A stretch of DNA of 64,000 nt from an uncultured Roseovarius sp. (GCF_947259555.1 NZ_CAMYMD010000026.1:103776-167775), one strand, 5' to 3'; numbered from the stretch's first letter, positions 53,656 through 62,438 are shown. The notes: generated by a model from the letters alone, not told the origin. A program made the numbers and translations.

Positions 53656-54900
53656 TTAGTGGGCGACGCCAGCGGCGACGGATTCATCAATGAACCGGCC
53701 CTGATAAAACCGGTCGAGGCCAAACTCGTCGCAGAGCGGAGAATGCCCCTTGGCCATAAGTTCGGCAAAGCCACAGCCAGAACCGGGGATCGCCTTGAAG
53801 CCGCCCGTACCCCAGCCCGCGTTGATGAAGATGCCCTCGACGGGGGTTTTCGAGAGGATCGGCGAGCGATCCCCGGTGACGTCCACGATCCCGCCCCATT
53901 GGCGCAGCATCTTGAGCCGCGCAACCATCGGGAAGGTCTCGACCAGCGCGCGCACGGTTTCCTCCGCATGGTGGAACGAGCCGCGCTGCGTGTAGTTGTT
54001 ATAGCCGTCGGTACCGCCGCCGATCACCATTTCGCCCTTGTCGGACTGGCTCATGTAGCCATGCACGGTGTTGGCCATTACGACGCAATCCATGCAGGGC
54101 TTGATCGGCTCGCTGACGAGTGCCTGAAGCGCGACGGATTCGATGGGCAGGCGGAAGCCCGCCATATCGGCGAGGTGGCCCGAGTGACCGGCCACGACCA
54201 GCCCCAGCTTGTCACAGGCGATGTCGCCGCGATTGGTGGTGACGCCGGTGACCTTGCTGCCCTCGCGGCTGATCCCGGTCACTTCGCATTTCTGGATGAT
54301 GTCCATGCCCATGGCCGAACAGGCGCGCGCATAGCCCCAGGCCACGGCGTCATGCCGCGCGGTGCCCGCGCGCGCCTGCCAAAGGCCGCCCAGCACCGGA
54401 TAACGCGGACCGTCTAGATTGATGATCGGCACGATCTCCTTGACCCGCTGCGGCGAGATGAACTCGGTCGTGACACCCTGAAGGGCGTTGGCATGCGCGG
54501 TGCGCTGATAGCCGCGCACCTCGTGCTCGGTCTGCGCCAGCATGATCACACCGCGCGGCGAATACATGACGTTGTAGTTGAAATCCTGGCTCAGCGTCTC
54601 GTAGAGCGAGCGCGATTTCTCGTAGATCGCCGCCGACGGGTCCTGCAGATAGTTGGACCGGATGATGGTAGTGTTGCGGCCGGTATTGCCCCCGCCAAGC
54701 CAGCCCTTCTCCAGGATCGCGACATTGGTGATGCCGAAATTCTTGCCGAGGTAATAGGCCGTGGCCAGACCATGCCCGCCCGCGCCCACGATGATGACAT
54801 CGTATTTCTTCTTCGGCTCGGGCGAGGCCCAGGCGCGCTCCCACCCCATGTGGTAACGCAGGGCTTCGCGGGCGACGGCAAAGGCGGAATAGTGTTTCAT
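53656..54900 (-). CDS. soxB: sarcosine oxidase beta subunit (flavoprotein)
   Basis: This 414-residue subunit carries the catalytic site, with noncovalent FAD bound at the GAGGHG loop (residues 39-44) and covalent FMN at a His in the block TARHDAVAWGY; His183 is the candidate, equivalent to His172/173 of characterised enzymes. The C-terminal TGDRSPILSKTPVEGIF and GWGTGGFKAIPGSG blocks are typical. Sarcosine is oxidised here to an iminium. The ATG at 54900 is chosen because upstream frames lack the conserved start. It is the first gene of the operon soxBDAG. Confidence 0.94.
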   Translation of the reverse strand: MKHYSAFAVAREALRYHMGWERAWASPEPKKKYDVIIVGAGGHGLATAYYLGKNFGITNVAILEKGWLGGGNTGRNTTIIRSNYLQDPSAAIYEKSRSLYETLSQDFNYNVMYSPRGVIMLAQTEHEVRGYQRTAHANALQGVTTEFISPQRVKEIVPIINLDGPRYPVLGGLWQARAGTARHDAVAWGYARACSAMGMDIIQKCEVTGISREGSKVTGVTTNRGDIACDKLGLVVAGHSGHLADMAGFRLPIESVALQALVSEPIKPCMDCVVMANTVHGYMSQSDKGEMVIGGGTDGYNNYTQRGSFHHAEETVRALVETFPMVARLKMLRQWGGIVDVTGDRSPILSKTPVEGIFINAGWGTGGFKAIPGSGCGFAELMAKGHSPLCDEFGLDRFYQGRFIDESVAAGVAH

Positions 54901-55006
54901 GCGCGCTCTCGGGGTTGTTGGATTCGCAAGGGGCGTAGCGTTGGCACCGTAATGCGACGGACGGGCCGGGGAAAGGATACCCGGGGCGGCGATTTCCGTA
55001 TCAATA

Positions 55007-55021
55007 GCGACATTGCGACAT
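55007..55021. promoter_or_regulatory. direct repeat upstream of the sox operon
   Basis: GCGACAT occurs twice in a row with eight-base spacing (55007-55013 and 55015-55021), about 110 bases upstream of the soxB start and 95 bases before ccmI. Direct repeats of this sort suit AraC/GbdR-like activators of sarcosine and betaine genes. The function is inferred from position. Confidence 0.35.
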
Positions 55022-55115
55022 CGCAGCGCGAAGGCGGCGCGGGGAAGTGACCATATGCCTCTTTTTTCCACGCGCGCGGGTCGTTACATGGGGGCCAGTT
55101 ATCCAAGGAGAGATC

Positions 55116-56348
55116 ATGGCATTCTGGATCATCGTGGCGGCCCTTGCGATCGGGGTCGGGGCCATTCTGGGGCTGACCCTGATGCGTGGTCGGGTGGGCG
55201 AGGCACCGCCCGCAGCCTATGACCTCGACGTCTACCGTGACCAACTGCGCGAGATCGACCGCGACCTGAAACGCGGCGTACTTGAGGCCGAGGATGCCGA
55301 GCGGCTGCGCGCCGAGATTTCGCGCAAGATCCTGGCCGCCGATGCGCAGCTGCGCGCGGGCGGCGAGAGCGGCGGGCAGCCCAAGGCGCTCGGGTTGGTG
55401 ATGGCCGGTGTGGTGGTGGCAATGATCACCGGCGGTGGCGTGTTGCTTTATTCCCAGATCGGCGCACCGGGCTATGGCGACCTCCCGATGGCCACGCGGA
55501 TCGCCAATTCCGAGGCCGCGCGCGAGGCGCGGCTGGATCAGGAGACCGCCGAAGAGCGGTTTGCGCCCGAGCCGACCGGCCTGCCCGATGGCACCAGTGA
55601 CGAGTATATGGCGCTGGTTGAGCGGCTGCGCGAGACTGTGGCGGAACGCCCCAATGACCAGCAGGGCCTGCGCTTTCTGGTGCGCAGTGAGGCGGCACTC
55701 GGCAATATGACAGCGGCGCGAGAGGCGCAGGCGCAGCTCATTGAGGTGAAGGGTGAGGCGGCCACCGCCGACGATTACGCCACGCTGGCCGAGTTGATGA
55801 TCAACGCCACGAATGGCTATGTCTCGAGTGATGCCGAAGCCGCACTGCGCGCCGCCCTCGACCGCAACCCGCGCGCGCCGACCGCGCGATTCTACCTTGG
55901 CCTCTACATGACGCAGATCGACCGGCCCGATGCCGCGTTCCGGCTGTGGCGCGATCTGCTGGAAGAGAGCACCCCCGACGCGCCTTGGATCGCACCCATT
56001 CGCGCGGGTATCGAGGAACTGGCGGCGCGAGCGGGCGAACGCTATGAGCTTCCACCGCAGGGCGGCGCGCCCGGCCCCTCGGCGGGCGATATAGACGCCG
56101 CCGAGGAGATGGACCCCGAGGCCCGGCAAGAGATGATCCGGGGCATGGTGGCAGGGCTGGCGAGCCGTCTGGCCGACGAGGGCGGCACCGCCGAGGACTG
56201 GGCGCGGCTGATCAACGCCTATGGCGTCTTGGGTGAGACCGAGCGCGCGCGCCGCATCTGGACCGAGGCGCAGGCGGTTTTCGCCGAGTTCCCGCGCCGC
56301 CTTGCCACCGTGCGGGCCGCGGCGGAGAACGCGGGCGTGGCAGAGTGA
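55116..56348 (+). CDS. ccmI: cytochrome c maturation protein CcmI
   Basis: A 410-residue membrane-anchored chaperone that delivers apocytochrome c to the heme lyase. The first helix (AFWIIVAALAIGVGAILGL) and a second membrane segment near 95-115 flank a cytoplasmic coiled segment (VYRDQLREIDRDLKRGVLEA). The C-terminal periplasmic part has tetratricopeptide-like helices (LAELMINATNGYVSSDAEA, ALDRNPRAPTARFYLGLYM). The ATG at 55116 has an AAGGAGAG ribosome site. Other ccm genes are not in the window. Confidence 0.92.
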   Translation: MAFWIIVAALAIGVGAILGLTLMRGRVGEAPPAAYDLDVYRDQLREIDRDLKRGVLEAEDAERLRAEISRKILAADAQLRAGGESGGQPKALGLVMAGVVVAMITGGGVLLYSQIGAPGYGDLPMATRIANSEAAREARLDQETAEERFAPEPTGLPDGTSDEYMALVERLRETVAERPNDQQGLRFLVRSEAALGNMTAAREAQAQLIEVKGEAATADDYATLAELMINATNGYVSSDAEAALRAALDRNPRAPTARFYLGLYMTQIDRPDAAFRLWRDLLEESTPDAPWIAPIRAGIEELAARAGERYELPPQGGAPGPSAGDIDAAEEMDPEARQEMIRGMVAGLASRLADEGGTAEDWARLINAYGVLGETERARRIWTEAQAVFAEFPRRLATVRAAAENAGVAE

Positions 56349-56827
56349 TCGTCGAGGATATCGCCACGTTCGCCGCCGCCCTGCCGCGCGCGCGGGCCGT
56401 GATGGGCCTCGATCTGGGGACCAAGACCATCGGCGTGGCGCTCTCCGACAGGCTCTGGTCGGTGGCGAGCCCGCATGAGACGGTGAAGCGCCGCAAGTTC
56501 ACGTTGGACGCCGAGCATCTGCTAAAGGTCATCGCGGCGCGCGAGGTGGGCGGCGTGATCCTCGGCCTGCCGCGCAACATGGATGGCAGCGAGGGGCCAA
56601 GATGCCAGTCGACCCGCGCCTTTGCGCGTAATCTGGAACGGCTCACCGATTTGCCGATCAGCTACTGGGACGAGCGTTTGTCGACCGTGGCCGCCGAACG
56701 CGCCCTGCTGGAGGCGGATGCGACCCGAAAGCGTCGCGCAGAGGTGATCGATAGCGTCGCTGCATCCTATATCCTGCAAGGGGTGCTGGACCGGATGAGG
56801 CATATGAGGGCAGAGCATGACGGATGA
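56345..56827 (+). CDS. ruvX: RuvX (YqgF) pre-16S rRNA nuclease / Holliday junction resolvase-like
   Basis: A 160-residue RNase H-fold nuclease. The acidic catalytic residues occur as Asp23 in GLDLGTKTIG, Glu in SYWDERLSTVAAE, and Asp in AEVIDSVAASYIL. In bacteria YqgF processes the 5' end of 16S rRNA and was first named for resolvase likeness. The GTG start overlaps the ccmI stop, so the two are coupled. It overlaps the DUF1289 start by eleven bases. Confidence 0.92.
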   Translation: MIVEDIATFAAALPRARAVMGLDLGTKTIGVALSDRLWSVASPHETVKRRKFTLDAEHLLKVIAAREVGGVILGLPRNMDGSEGPRCQSTRAFARNLERLTDLPISYWDERLSTVAAERALLEADATRKRRAEVIDSVAASYILQGVLDRMRHMRAEHDG

Positions 56828-57053
56828 AACACCGTGGCAGCGCGACGAGGTCGAAAGCCCCTGCGTGCGGGTCTGCGTGGTGCACCCCGAGGCACGGATC
56901 TGCACCGGCTGCCTGCGCTCCATCGACGAGATCACCCGCTGGTCGAAGATGAGCGGCACCGAGCGGCGCGAGGTGATGGCCGCCCTGCCCGACCGCGCCG
57001 GACTGCTGAAAAAGCGCCGTGGCGGGCGTGCGGCGCGGCTGGAACGCCGCTGA
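56817..57053 (+). CDS. DUF1289 small cysteine protein
   Basis: A 78-residue protein with the DUF1289 pattern: two cysteines close together (SPCVRVCVV) and two in ICTGCLRSIDE, probably a zinc or iron-sulfur site. A tail rich in Arg follows (KKRRGGRAARLERR). It overlaps ruvX. The function of DUF1289 is unknown; it is often found next to ruvX-like or aspartate metabolism genes. Confidence 0.88.
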   Translation: MTDETPWQRDEVESPCVRVCVVHPEARICTGCLRSIDEITRWSKMSGTERREVMAALPDRAGLLKKRRGGRAARLERR

Positions 57054-57084
57054 GCCGCAGCTGAAGCGACAGGCATGACGCCCG

Positions 57085-57101
57085 TGCAAAGCAGGTTTGC
57101 A
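57085..57101. promoter_or_regulatory. inverted repeat upstream of the DUF1127 gene
   Basis: TGCAAA (57085-57090) and TTTGCA (57096-57101) form a perfect 6-5-6 inverted repeat, and a further TGCAAA lies at 57144-57149 closer to the start. Such repeats look like dimer operator sites; Fur-family manganese regulators and RamB-type regulators recognise TGCAA/TTGCA-like sequences, but I cannot assign one. Confidence 0.5.
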
Positions 57102-57175
57102 TACATTGGTATGGGAAAATGCTGCATCGCAGTATATATATTATGCAAACGCGGCATATGCAGGAGCGACACGCC

Positions 57176-57418
57176 ATGGCCTTTTCATCCCACACCACCC
57201 CTCGGGAACCTTTCTTGGGGAATATCAGCCGGTTGGCACTTGCTCCCTTCCGTGCGGTCGACTCATTCTTTCAGTCAATCATCACTGCGAACCAAGTGGT
57301 GCGCGACGTTGAATACATGTCACAGCTGAGCGATGCCAAGTTGGCAAAGATGGGCGTGAATCGCGAAGACATCGTGACCTATGTCGCACGGAAATCAGGT
57401 ACAATCAGCGCCGTCTGA
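57176..57418 (+). CDS. DUF1127-like small protein
   Basis: An 80-residue protein. The C-terminal part (VEYMSQLSDAKLAKMGVNREDIVTYV, shortened here) matches the DUF1127/YjiS pattern of an LSDxxLAxxGxxRxDI motif. These small proteins in alphaproteobacteria can bind RNA and affect sRNA maturation or carbon/nitrogen metabolism. An AGGAG ribosome site lies nine bases before the ATG at 57176. It has its own upstream repeat and a strong terminator, so it is probably monocistronic. Confidence 0.8.
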   Translation: MAFSSHTTPREPFLGNISRLALAPFRAVDSFFQSIITANQVVRDVEYMSQLSDAKLAKMGVNREDIVTYVARKSGTISAV

Positions 57419-57463
57419 TCTGGCAAACGCGATTTCGGACCGCGCCACGCGCGCTCCAAACGA

Positions 57464-57499
57464 ACAAAGCCCCGGCGCTCGCGTCGGGGCTTTGTTTTT
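57464..57499 (+). terminator. intrinsic terminator after the DUF1127 gene
   Basis: ACAAAGCCCCG (57464-57474) and CGGGGCTTTGT (57485-57495) form an eleven-pair perfect stem with a ten-base loop, followed by TTTTT. It ends the DUF1127 transcript and may also serve the converging dehydrogenase gene. Confidence 0.93.
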
Positions 57500-57559
57500 G
57501 GCATACTCTGGCGAAGCGGCGCACGCGGAGCCGGTGATGGCCCCGCGCGACCAACGACG

Positions 57560-58612
57560 TTACGCCACGTTGCGATCATTCGCGTCAAGCCTAGCGTTCA
57601 CGGTGTCGACGATGCCCGAAAATTCGGCGGTATCCACACCTTGCTGCTCGGCAATGAGCTTGACCAGCATATCGACTCGTTCGATGCGGTTTGCACCGCC
57701 CTCGATTGCACGCGCCGCCGAAGAAGGCTTGAGCAGACCGTTGGCGGCATTGGCGTATTTGGTGAAAGGTACTGCATCGTCAGCATCCGCTCCGAGGCGG
57801 CGAACAACCTCGTCAACCATGCTGTAGATCCGTTCGGACAGTTCGGGATCACCATGAACGGCCTCTTTGATCGGACGGGCACCATCGGACAGAACACAAC
57901 GGTAATTGCCAGTCAGCAACATGCTCCACTTTGCGAACGGCACAAAGAGCGAATCGAACACACGCAGTTTCACCGGTACATCCTTGCCGTCCACCTTGAC
58001 GGCATCGATGGCGTTTTCGAGATCCCGCAGGATGCGGTTATGGGCCTCGTCCTCGAACGGCGCGGCCTTGAAATTGGTCGGTAGGCCCACATGCAGAGTG
58101 TTGGCCCCATCTTCTGGAACACGGTAGGCCTGCGGATCGGGGCTGCACAGAGTGACTGTCCCGGGCGTAAAGTCTGCCCAGGCCCGCGGGCAGGTATAGG
58201 CCGCCTCAAGGCGCGACGTGTCGAGCCCCTCGATCCGGCGCAAATAGGGCAAAGGCGGCATGTTCATGATCGACAGGCAAGGCGTGCCCGCCGCGGCGAT
58301 CCGGCCAAGCAGGTCCACTATGTTGTCGGCGCAATATTGCGGCTCGGACATGGCAAGCGCCACCAGATCGTAATCGGCAGGATTCACATCCTCGGGTGTC
58401 AGAGCATTTAGCTTTCCGGGCAGGTCATGCGAGGGGAACGAACGATGCTCGTCCTCGTCGCGCAGCTTGATGCGCACATCTGTGCCTTCGGCATTGATTA
58501 GATCGGCTGTCGCCTGACGGCAGACCAATGTCACATCCTGTCCGGCCATCAGCAGCTTGGTGCCTAGAAGTGAGCCATAAGAGGCCCCGAGGATTACGAT
58601 GCGATACGCCAT
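57560..58612 (-). CDS. ketopantoate reductase-like NAD(P)-dependent dehydrogenase
   Basis: A 350-residue dehydrogenase with an N-terminal Rossmann domain whose dinucleotide loop reads ILGASYGSLLG (GASYGS in place of the usual GxGxxG) and a helical C-terminal domain, in the order of the ApbA/PanE and opine dehydrogenase families. A central Pro-rich loop (SIMNMPPLPYLRRIEG) and LLTGNYRCVLSDG fit that type. The substrate is unknown. It is divergent from the second ScfR gene with a 147-base control region, which suggests ScfR regulates it. Confidence 0.8.
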   Translation of the reverse strand: MAYRIVILGASYGSLLGTKLLMAGQDVTLVCRQATADLINAEGTDVRIKLRDEDEHRSFPSHDLPGKLNALTPEDVNPADYDLVALAMSEPQYCADNIVDLLGRIAAAGTPCLSIMNMPPLPYLRRIEGLDTSRLEAAYTCPRAWADFTPGTVTLCSPDPQAYRVPEDGANTLHVGLPTNFKAAPFEDEAHNRILRDLENAIDAVKVDGKDVPVKLRVFDSLFVPFAKWSMLLTGNYRCVLSDGARPIKEAVHGDPELSERIYSMVDEVVRRLGADADDAVPFTKYANAANGLLKPSSAARAIEGGANRIERVDMLVKLIAEQQGVDTAEFSGIVDTVNARLDANDRNVA

Positions 58613-58720
58613 GTCTGTCCTTTCCGACTGCTGTTACGTCGTCTTTTCAATTCAACGCTCATTATATGGCAATGCGGCGATTCCACTACGAAATAAATGT
58701 CAATGTGTGTATGGTAAATC

Positions 58721-58741
58721 TTACAAATCTAATTTTTGTAA
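58721..58741. promoter_or_regulatory. inverted repeat before the second ScfR gene
   Basis: TTACAAA (58721-58727) and TTTGTAA (58735-58741) form a perfect inverted repeat with a seven-base spacer, 18 bases before the ATG. TTGTAA recurs at 58744-58749, and GTAA/TTAC half-sites flank it at 58714-58724. It sits between the divergent dehydrogenase and ScfR genes, so it is a likely operator, possibly for ScfR itself. Confidence 0.6.
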
Positions 58742-58759
58742 TGTTGTAAGGATTCTCGC

Positions 58760-60166
58760 ATGGCAAAAACCCTGATCGGGCCCCGGCTGCGCCAGTTGCG
58801 GCGAGAACGCGGACAAACTCAGGCCGAAATGGCCCGAAAGCTCGGAGTAAGCGCCTCTTACATCAATCTTTTGGAGAACAATCAGCGCAGCCTCTCTGTA
58901 CAACTGCTCATGAGCGTCGCTGATGTCTACGCGGTGGACTGGCGCGACCTGACAAGAGATGAAAGCGCGCGCCGGGTCGCGGATCTGCGCAATGCGGTGC
59001 GCGACCCCGTATTTTCCGGCGACCAACCCGATATTCAGGAATTGCGCGGGGCGGTCGATCATGCGCCGCGTCTGGTTGATCGTTTCCTCGAATTGCATGG
59101 CGCCTACCGCACGGCCTTGGAAAAGATCCTCAGTCTTGCGGGAGACAACAATGCCGACGAGTTGTTACGAAGCTCCCCCGAGACCGTGATTCACGACTTC
59201 TTTCGAGATCACGGCAATCATTTTCCTGAGTTGGAGCAGGCGGCGGAGGCCGCGTGGCAAAGCGACTTCGCCTCACCAGAGGACCGGTTCTTCAATCTGC
59301 GGCGGCGCCTGGAAGAACGCCACGGCGTGACCACTCAGATCCGGCGCATTGGCGATCTGGGGGATGCATTGCGCTACTACGATGAGACAGAGGGCGTCGT
59401 GCATCTGTCACAGGCGCTCAATACCGCCAACCGGGTCTTTCAGCTGGCGCATGTGCTGTGCCTCGTCGAATACCCCGAGGTTCTGTCGGCCATTGTCGAG
59501 CGCAGCGGCCTCGATTCGCAGCATGCACTGGCGCGGCTTCGGGTGGAGCTCGCCAATTACTTCGCAGCCGCCCTGCTCATGCCCTATGACGCCTTTCTGC
59601 GCGAAGCCGAAGCCGCACGTTACGACCTCGACCGGATTGCCGCAGTCTTCAGCACATCTTTCGAACAGGTCTGCCAGCGCCTCACGACCCTGCAGCGGGA
59701 GGGGGCACGCGGCGTGCCGTTTTTCTTCCTGCGCATCGACAAGGCCGGAAACGTGACAAAACGCTTCAATTCGACTTCGTTCCATCTAGCGGAGTATGGT
59801 GGCTCGTGCCCGGTCTGGAACATTCACACTGCGTTTTACACCCCCGGTGTTATGATGCCGCAATTTGTCGAAATGCCGGACGGCGCACGCTATTTCACGG
59901 TCAGCCGAACGGTGCATAGACCGGTGTTCAGCGAAGAGACACAGGACCGCCGCCTGACCCTCGCCCTAGGATGCGAGGCGAAATACGCGCATCGACTGCG
60001 CTACGCGTCCAGCTACAATTTCGACGATCCCAAGCTCTATGCCCCGATCGGACTGAATTGCAATCTTTGCCCCCGTCAGGCCTGTTCGCAGCGCGCGCAT
60101 CAGCCGCTCTTGATGGAATTGCCGATTGACGAGCACAGGCGCGGCAGCACTCGCTATGAAAGTTGA
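58760..60166 (+). CDS. ScfR short-chain acyl-CoA regulator with ImmA/IrrE-like domain
   Basis: A 468-residue regulator. The N-terminal XRE helix-turn-helix spans about residues 8-62 (ARKLGVSASYINLLENNQRS). The middle contains an ImmA/IrrE (M78) domain in which the protease motif HExxH reads HVLCL (FQLAHVLCLVE), so it is probably a ligand sensor rather than a protease. The C-terminal domain ends with a cysteine cluster CNLCPRQAC. Relatives (RamB, ScfR) control acetate and propionate use. It starts with a perfect inverted repeat upstream and is divergent from a dehydrogenase gene. Confidence 0.88.
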   Translation: MAKTLIGPRLRQLRRERGQTQAEMARKLGVSASYINLLENNQRSLSVQLLMSVADVYAVDWRDLTRDESARRVADLRNAVRDPVFSGDQPDIQELRGAVDHAPRLVDRFLELHGAYRTALEKILSLAGDNNADELLRSSPETVIHDFFRDHGNHFPELEQAAEAAWQSDFASPEDRFFNLRRRLEERHGVTTQIRRIGDLGDALRYYDETEGVVHLSQALNTANRVFQLAHVLCLVEYPEVLSAIVERSGLDSQHALARLRVELANYFAAALLMPYDAFLREAEAARYDLDRIAAVFSTSFEQVCQRLTTLQREGARGVPFFFLRIDKAGNVTKRFNSTSFHLAEYGGSCPVWNIHTAFYTPGVMMPQFVEMPDGARYFTVSRTVHRPVFSEETQDRRLTLALGCEAKYAHRLRYASSYNFDDPKLYAPIGLNCNLCPRQACSQRAHQPLLMELPIDEHRRGSTRYES

Positions 60167-60172
60167 AAAGGG

Positions 60173-60195
60173 GGGCTGGTGTGGCCCAGCCCTTT
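60173..60195 (+). terminator. possible terminator after the second ScfR gene
   Basis: GGGCTGG (60173-60179) pairs with CCAGCCC (60186-60192) across a six-base loop, seven bases after the ScfR stop, with only TTT following. The stem is good but the U-run is weak, so termination is uncertain. Confidence 0.45.
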
Positions 60196-60552
60196 GCATT
60201 TCGTGGTGCAGGCGAGCGACACGAAGGCTCAGGGTGCGACGACCGCTCCGGGCCATTCTTGTGGGCTGAGGTATGGCAATGAGGTCGACAGGAATGGCCT
60301 GGAGCGGACCTCGGAGCCTCCCGCGCGAACAGCACCGAAGGTGCCGCGCGATCGCCGGGCCGTCCCGCGGCCTGGCGATTTGATAGGGCGCGCAACGTGT
60401 TGAATTTTGTATGACTTGGCTAGGATAAAGCGCCCGCACCAGCAGTTGCCTCGCCAGTCCCCGGCCCTGCGACCGCGCGGCACTTTCGACCGGTCAATCA
60501 ATGTCCGCTCCAGGCCAATAACCGGTCCGACATCAGAGGCTCTGTGCCCCAG
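60196..60552. other. intergenic stretch without a recognised gene
   Basis: About 360 bases between the ScfR gene and the convergent quinone reductase gene. A plus-strand frame (60179-60403) and minus-strand frames across 60229-60501 have no ribosome sites and Arg/Pro-rich compositions typical of random GC-rich frames. I see no RNA gene or transposase remnant that I can defend. Confidence 0.45.
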
Positions 60553-61545
60553 TCAGGGTCGGAGCAGTATTTTACCGTGATGGTTCCCGCCTTCCATCAA
60601 CCTGTGTGCCTCGGCAGCCTCGGCCAATGGCAGCACTTTGTAGGTGACAGGGCGCAAAGCGTTTTTCGCGAAGAGCGGCCAGACCTCGGACCGCAGCGCC
60701 TCGGCAACCCGCGTCTTGAACGCCTCTGACCGGGAGCGCAACGTTGATCCGGTATAGCTGATCCGCTTGAGCATCATCGGCATTAGATCAATCTCAACCT
60801 TCGAGCCTTTGTTGAACGCCAACTGAATGATCCGCGCATCATGGCGCGCGGCCTTTATGTTGCGCGCGACATAGTCGCCGCCAATGATGTCGAGGATGAT
60901 GTCCGCGCCACCCGCCTCACGAGTGATGGCCACGAAATCCTCGGTTCGAAAGTCGATCGTCCGCGCGGCCCCCAGAGAGGTGGCAAACTCCGCCGCATCG
61001 TCAGAGCCTACGGTTGTGAGCACGTTGAGGCCCATCGCCCGCCCAAGTTGCAGGGCAGTGGAGCCGATGCCGCCCGCGCCGCCATGGACGAGGAAATTGC
61101 CATCTTCCGGCAATGCGTGATCCAGAAACACGTTGCTCCAGACGGTAAAGAACGTCTCGGGCAAGCCAGCCGCCCCGACCTCGTCGACACCTTGCGGAAC
61201 AGGCAGGCAGTGGGATGCGTCCACCGCCACGTATTCGGCGTAGCCGCCGCCATTGGTTAGCGCACAGACACGGTCACCCGGTTGCCAGTCGTTGACGCCG
61301 TCACCGCAGGCAACCACCTCGCCCGACACCTCCAGGCCGAGAAGATCAGAGGCGCCCTTGGGAGGTGGATAATGCCCGCGCCGTTGCACGAGATCGGGTC
61401 CGTTCACACCGGCCGCTGTCACGCGGATCAACACTTCGCCCGCGCCGCATGTGGGCAATTTACGACGTCCGGGTACGAGAACCTCTGCCGCACCGGGCTC
61501 TGACATCTCGACGACGGCCATGTCATCTGGAAGCGACGCCATCAT
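60553..61545 (-). CDS. PIG3-type NAD(P)H quinone oxidoreductase
   Basis: A 330-residue medium-chain reductase of the PIG3 subgroup. The blocks AAGVNGPDLVQRRGHYPPPKG, DLLGLEVSGEVV and LPETFFTVWSNVF and the nucleotide loop HGGAGGIGSTALQLG match. No zinc-binding cysteines are visible. It overlaps the start-side stop of the SucD-like gene by four bases, so it is co-translated with the CoA-ligase pair. This co-location is unusual for a general quinone reductase and suggests reduction of an enone linked to that pathway. Confidence 0.88.
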   Translation of the reverse strand: MMASLPDDMAVVEMSEPGAAEVLVPGRRKLPTCGAGEVLIRVTAAGVNGPDLVQRRGHYPPPKGASDLLGLEVSGEVVACGDGVNDWQPGDRVCALTNGGGYAEYVAVDASHCLPVPQGVDEVGAAGLPETFFTVWSNVFLDHALPEDGNFLVHGGAGGIGSTALQLGRAMGLNVLTTVGSDDAAEFATSLGAARTIDFRTEDFVAITREAGGADIILDIIGGDYVARNIKAARHDARIIQLAFNKGSKVEIDLMPMMLKRISYTGSTLRSRSEAFKTRVAEALRSEVWPLFAKNALRPVTYKVLPLAEAAEAHRLMEGGNHHGKILLRP

Positions 61546-62438
61546 TTGGCCCCGGTCTTGTTGGAATGAGCAGAAGCCCGTGCGATGGCGCTCGCCACGT
61601 CGTCGGCATCCGCCGCGATCTCGACACCTGTCGCCCGCAGGCGGGCAATCTTGTCGGCTGCCGAGCCACCGCCGAGAGCCGATAGCGTACCGCCATGGCC
61701 CATCCGGCGCCCGCGCGGGGCGTGCCGCCCGACGACGAGGGCCACCACGGGCTTGCCATAATCCACAGTCTCCAGATAAGCAGCGGCCTCTTCTTCACCG
61801 CGCCCGCCGATCTCGCCGATCAGCACAACCACCTCCGTCTCGGGATCGTCGCGGAACCGCTTGAGGCAGTCCACAAAGCCCACGCCATGCAGCGTGTCGC
61901 CACCAATCCCGACGGTGGTGGATTGTCCGAGTCCCGCTTTGCTGCATTGTGCAAGGATTTCCGAGGTCAGCGATGCAGAGCGTGAGGCGATGCCGATATG
62001 GCCCGGCTTGGCGTTGCCGGTGGGCATCACGCCGATCTTGCACTGACCCGGCGTCAGAATGCCCTGGGAATTAGGGCCGATCAGAACGCAATCGGTGCCA
62101 AGCAGCGCTTGCTTGACCCGGCTCATGTCATGTTGCGGGACGCGCTCGGTCACGCAGACGATCACGCCGATCCCGGCGTCGATCGCCTCGAGCATGGCGG
62201 CGCCGGCTTGTTGGGCGGGCACAATGACGAGGCTTGCATTGGCCTGCGTCGCGTCAACAGCCTCTTGGACAGAGTCAAAGAGTGGCAGACCCAGATGCGA
62301 GCCGCCGCCCTTGCCGGGACGCACGCCGCCGACGCAAGTTGTACCATAACGCATCGCTTCATCGGTGTAGAACGTGCCGGAGCGTCCGGTCATCCCCTGC
62401 ACGATCACCCGCGTTTCAGAATTGACAAAGATCGCCAT
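61542..62438 (-). CDS. SucD-like CoA ligase alpha subunit (divergent paralogue)
   Basis: A 298-residue alpha subunit of the ATP-dependent carboxylate-CoA ligase family (SucD/MtkB type). The phosphohistidine His248 is kept in RRMGHGG, along with the CoA-binding block [10 protein letters not shown] and GEIGG. The substrate loops differ from succinyl-CoA synthetase: GPNSQG where SucD has GPNCPG, and SRSASLTSE where it has SRSGTLTYE. A different acid is therefore likely. It overlaps the beta-subunit gene by one base. The ATG at 62438 fits the family start [10 protein letters not shown]. Confidence 0.88.
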   Translation of the reverse strand: MAIFVNSETRVIVQGMTGRSGTFYTDEAMRYGTTCVGGVRPGKGGGSHLGLPLFDSVQEAVDATQANASLVIVPAQQAGAAMLEAIDAGIGVIVCVTERVPQHDMSRVKQALLGTDCVLIGPNSQGILTPGQCKIGVMPTGNAKPGHIGIASRSASLTSEILAQCSKAGLGQSTTVGIGGDTLHGVGFVDCLKRFRDDPETEVVVLIGEIGGRGEEEAAAYLETVDYGKPVVALVVGRHAPRGRRMGHGGTLSALGGGSAADKIARLRATGVEIAADADDVASAIARASAHSNKTGAK

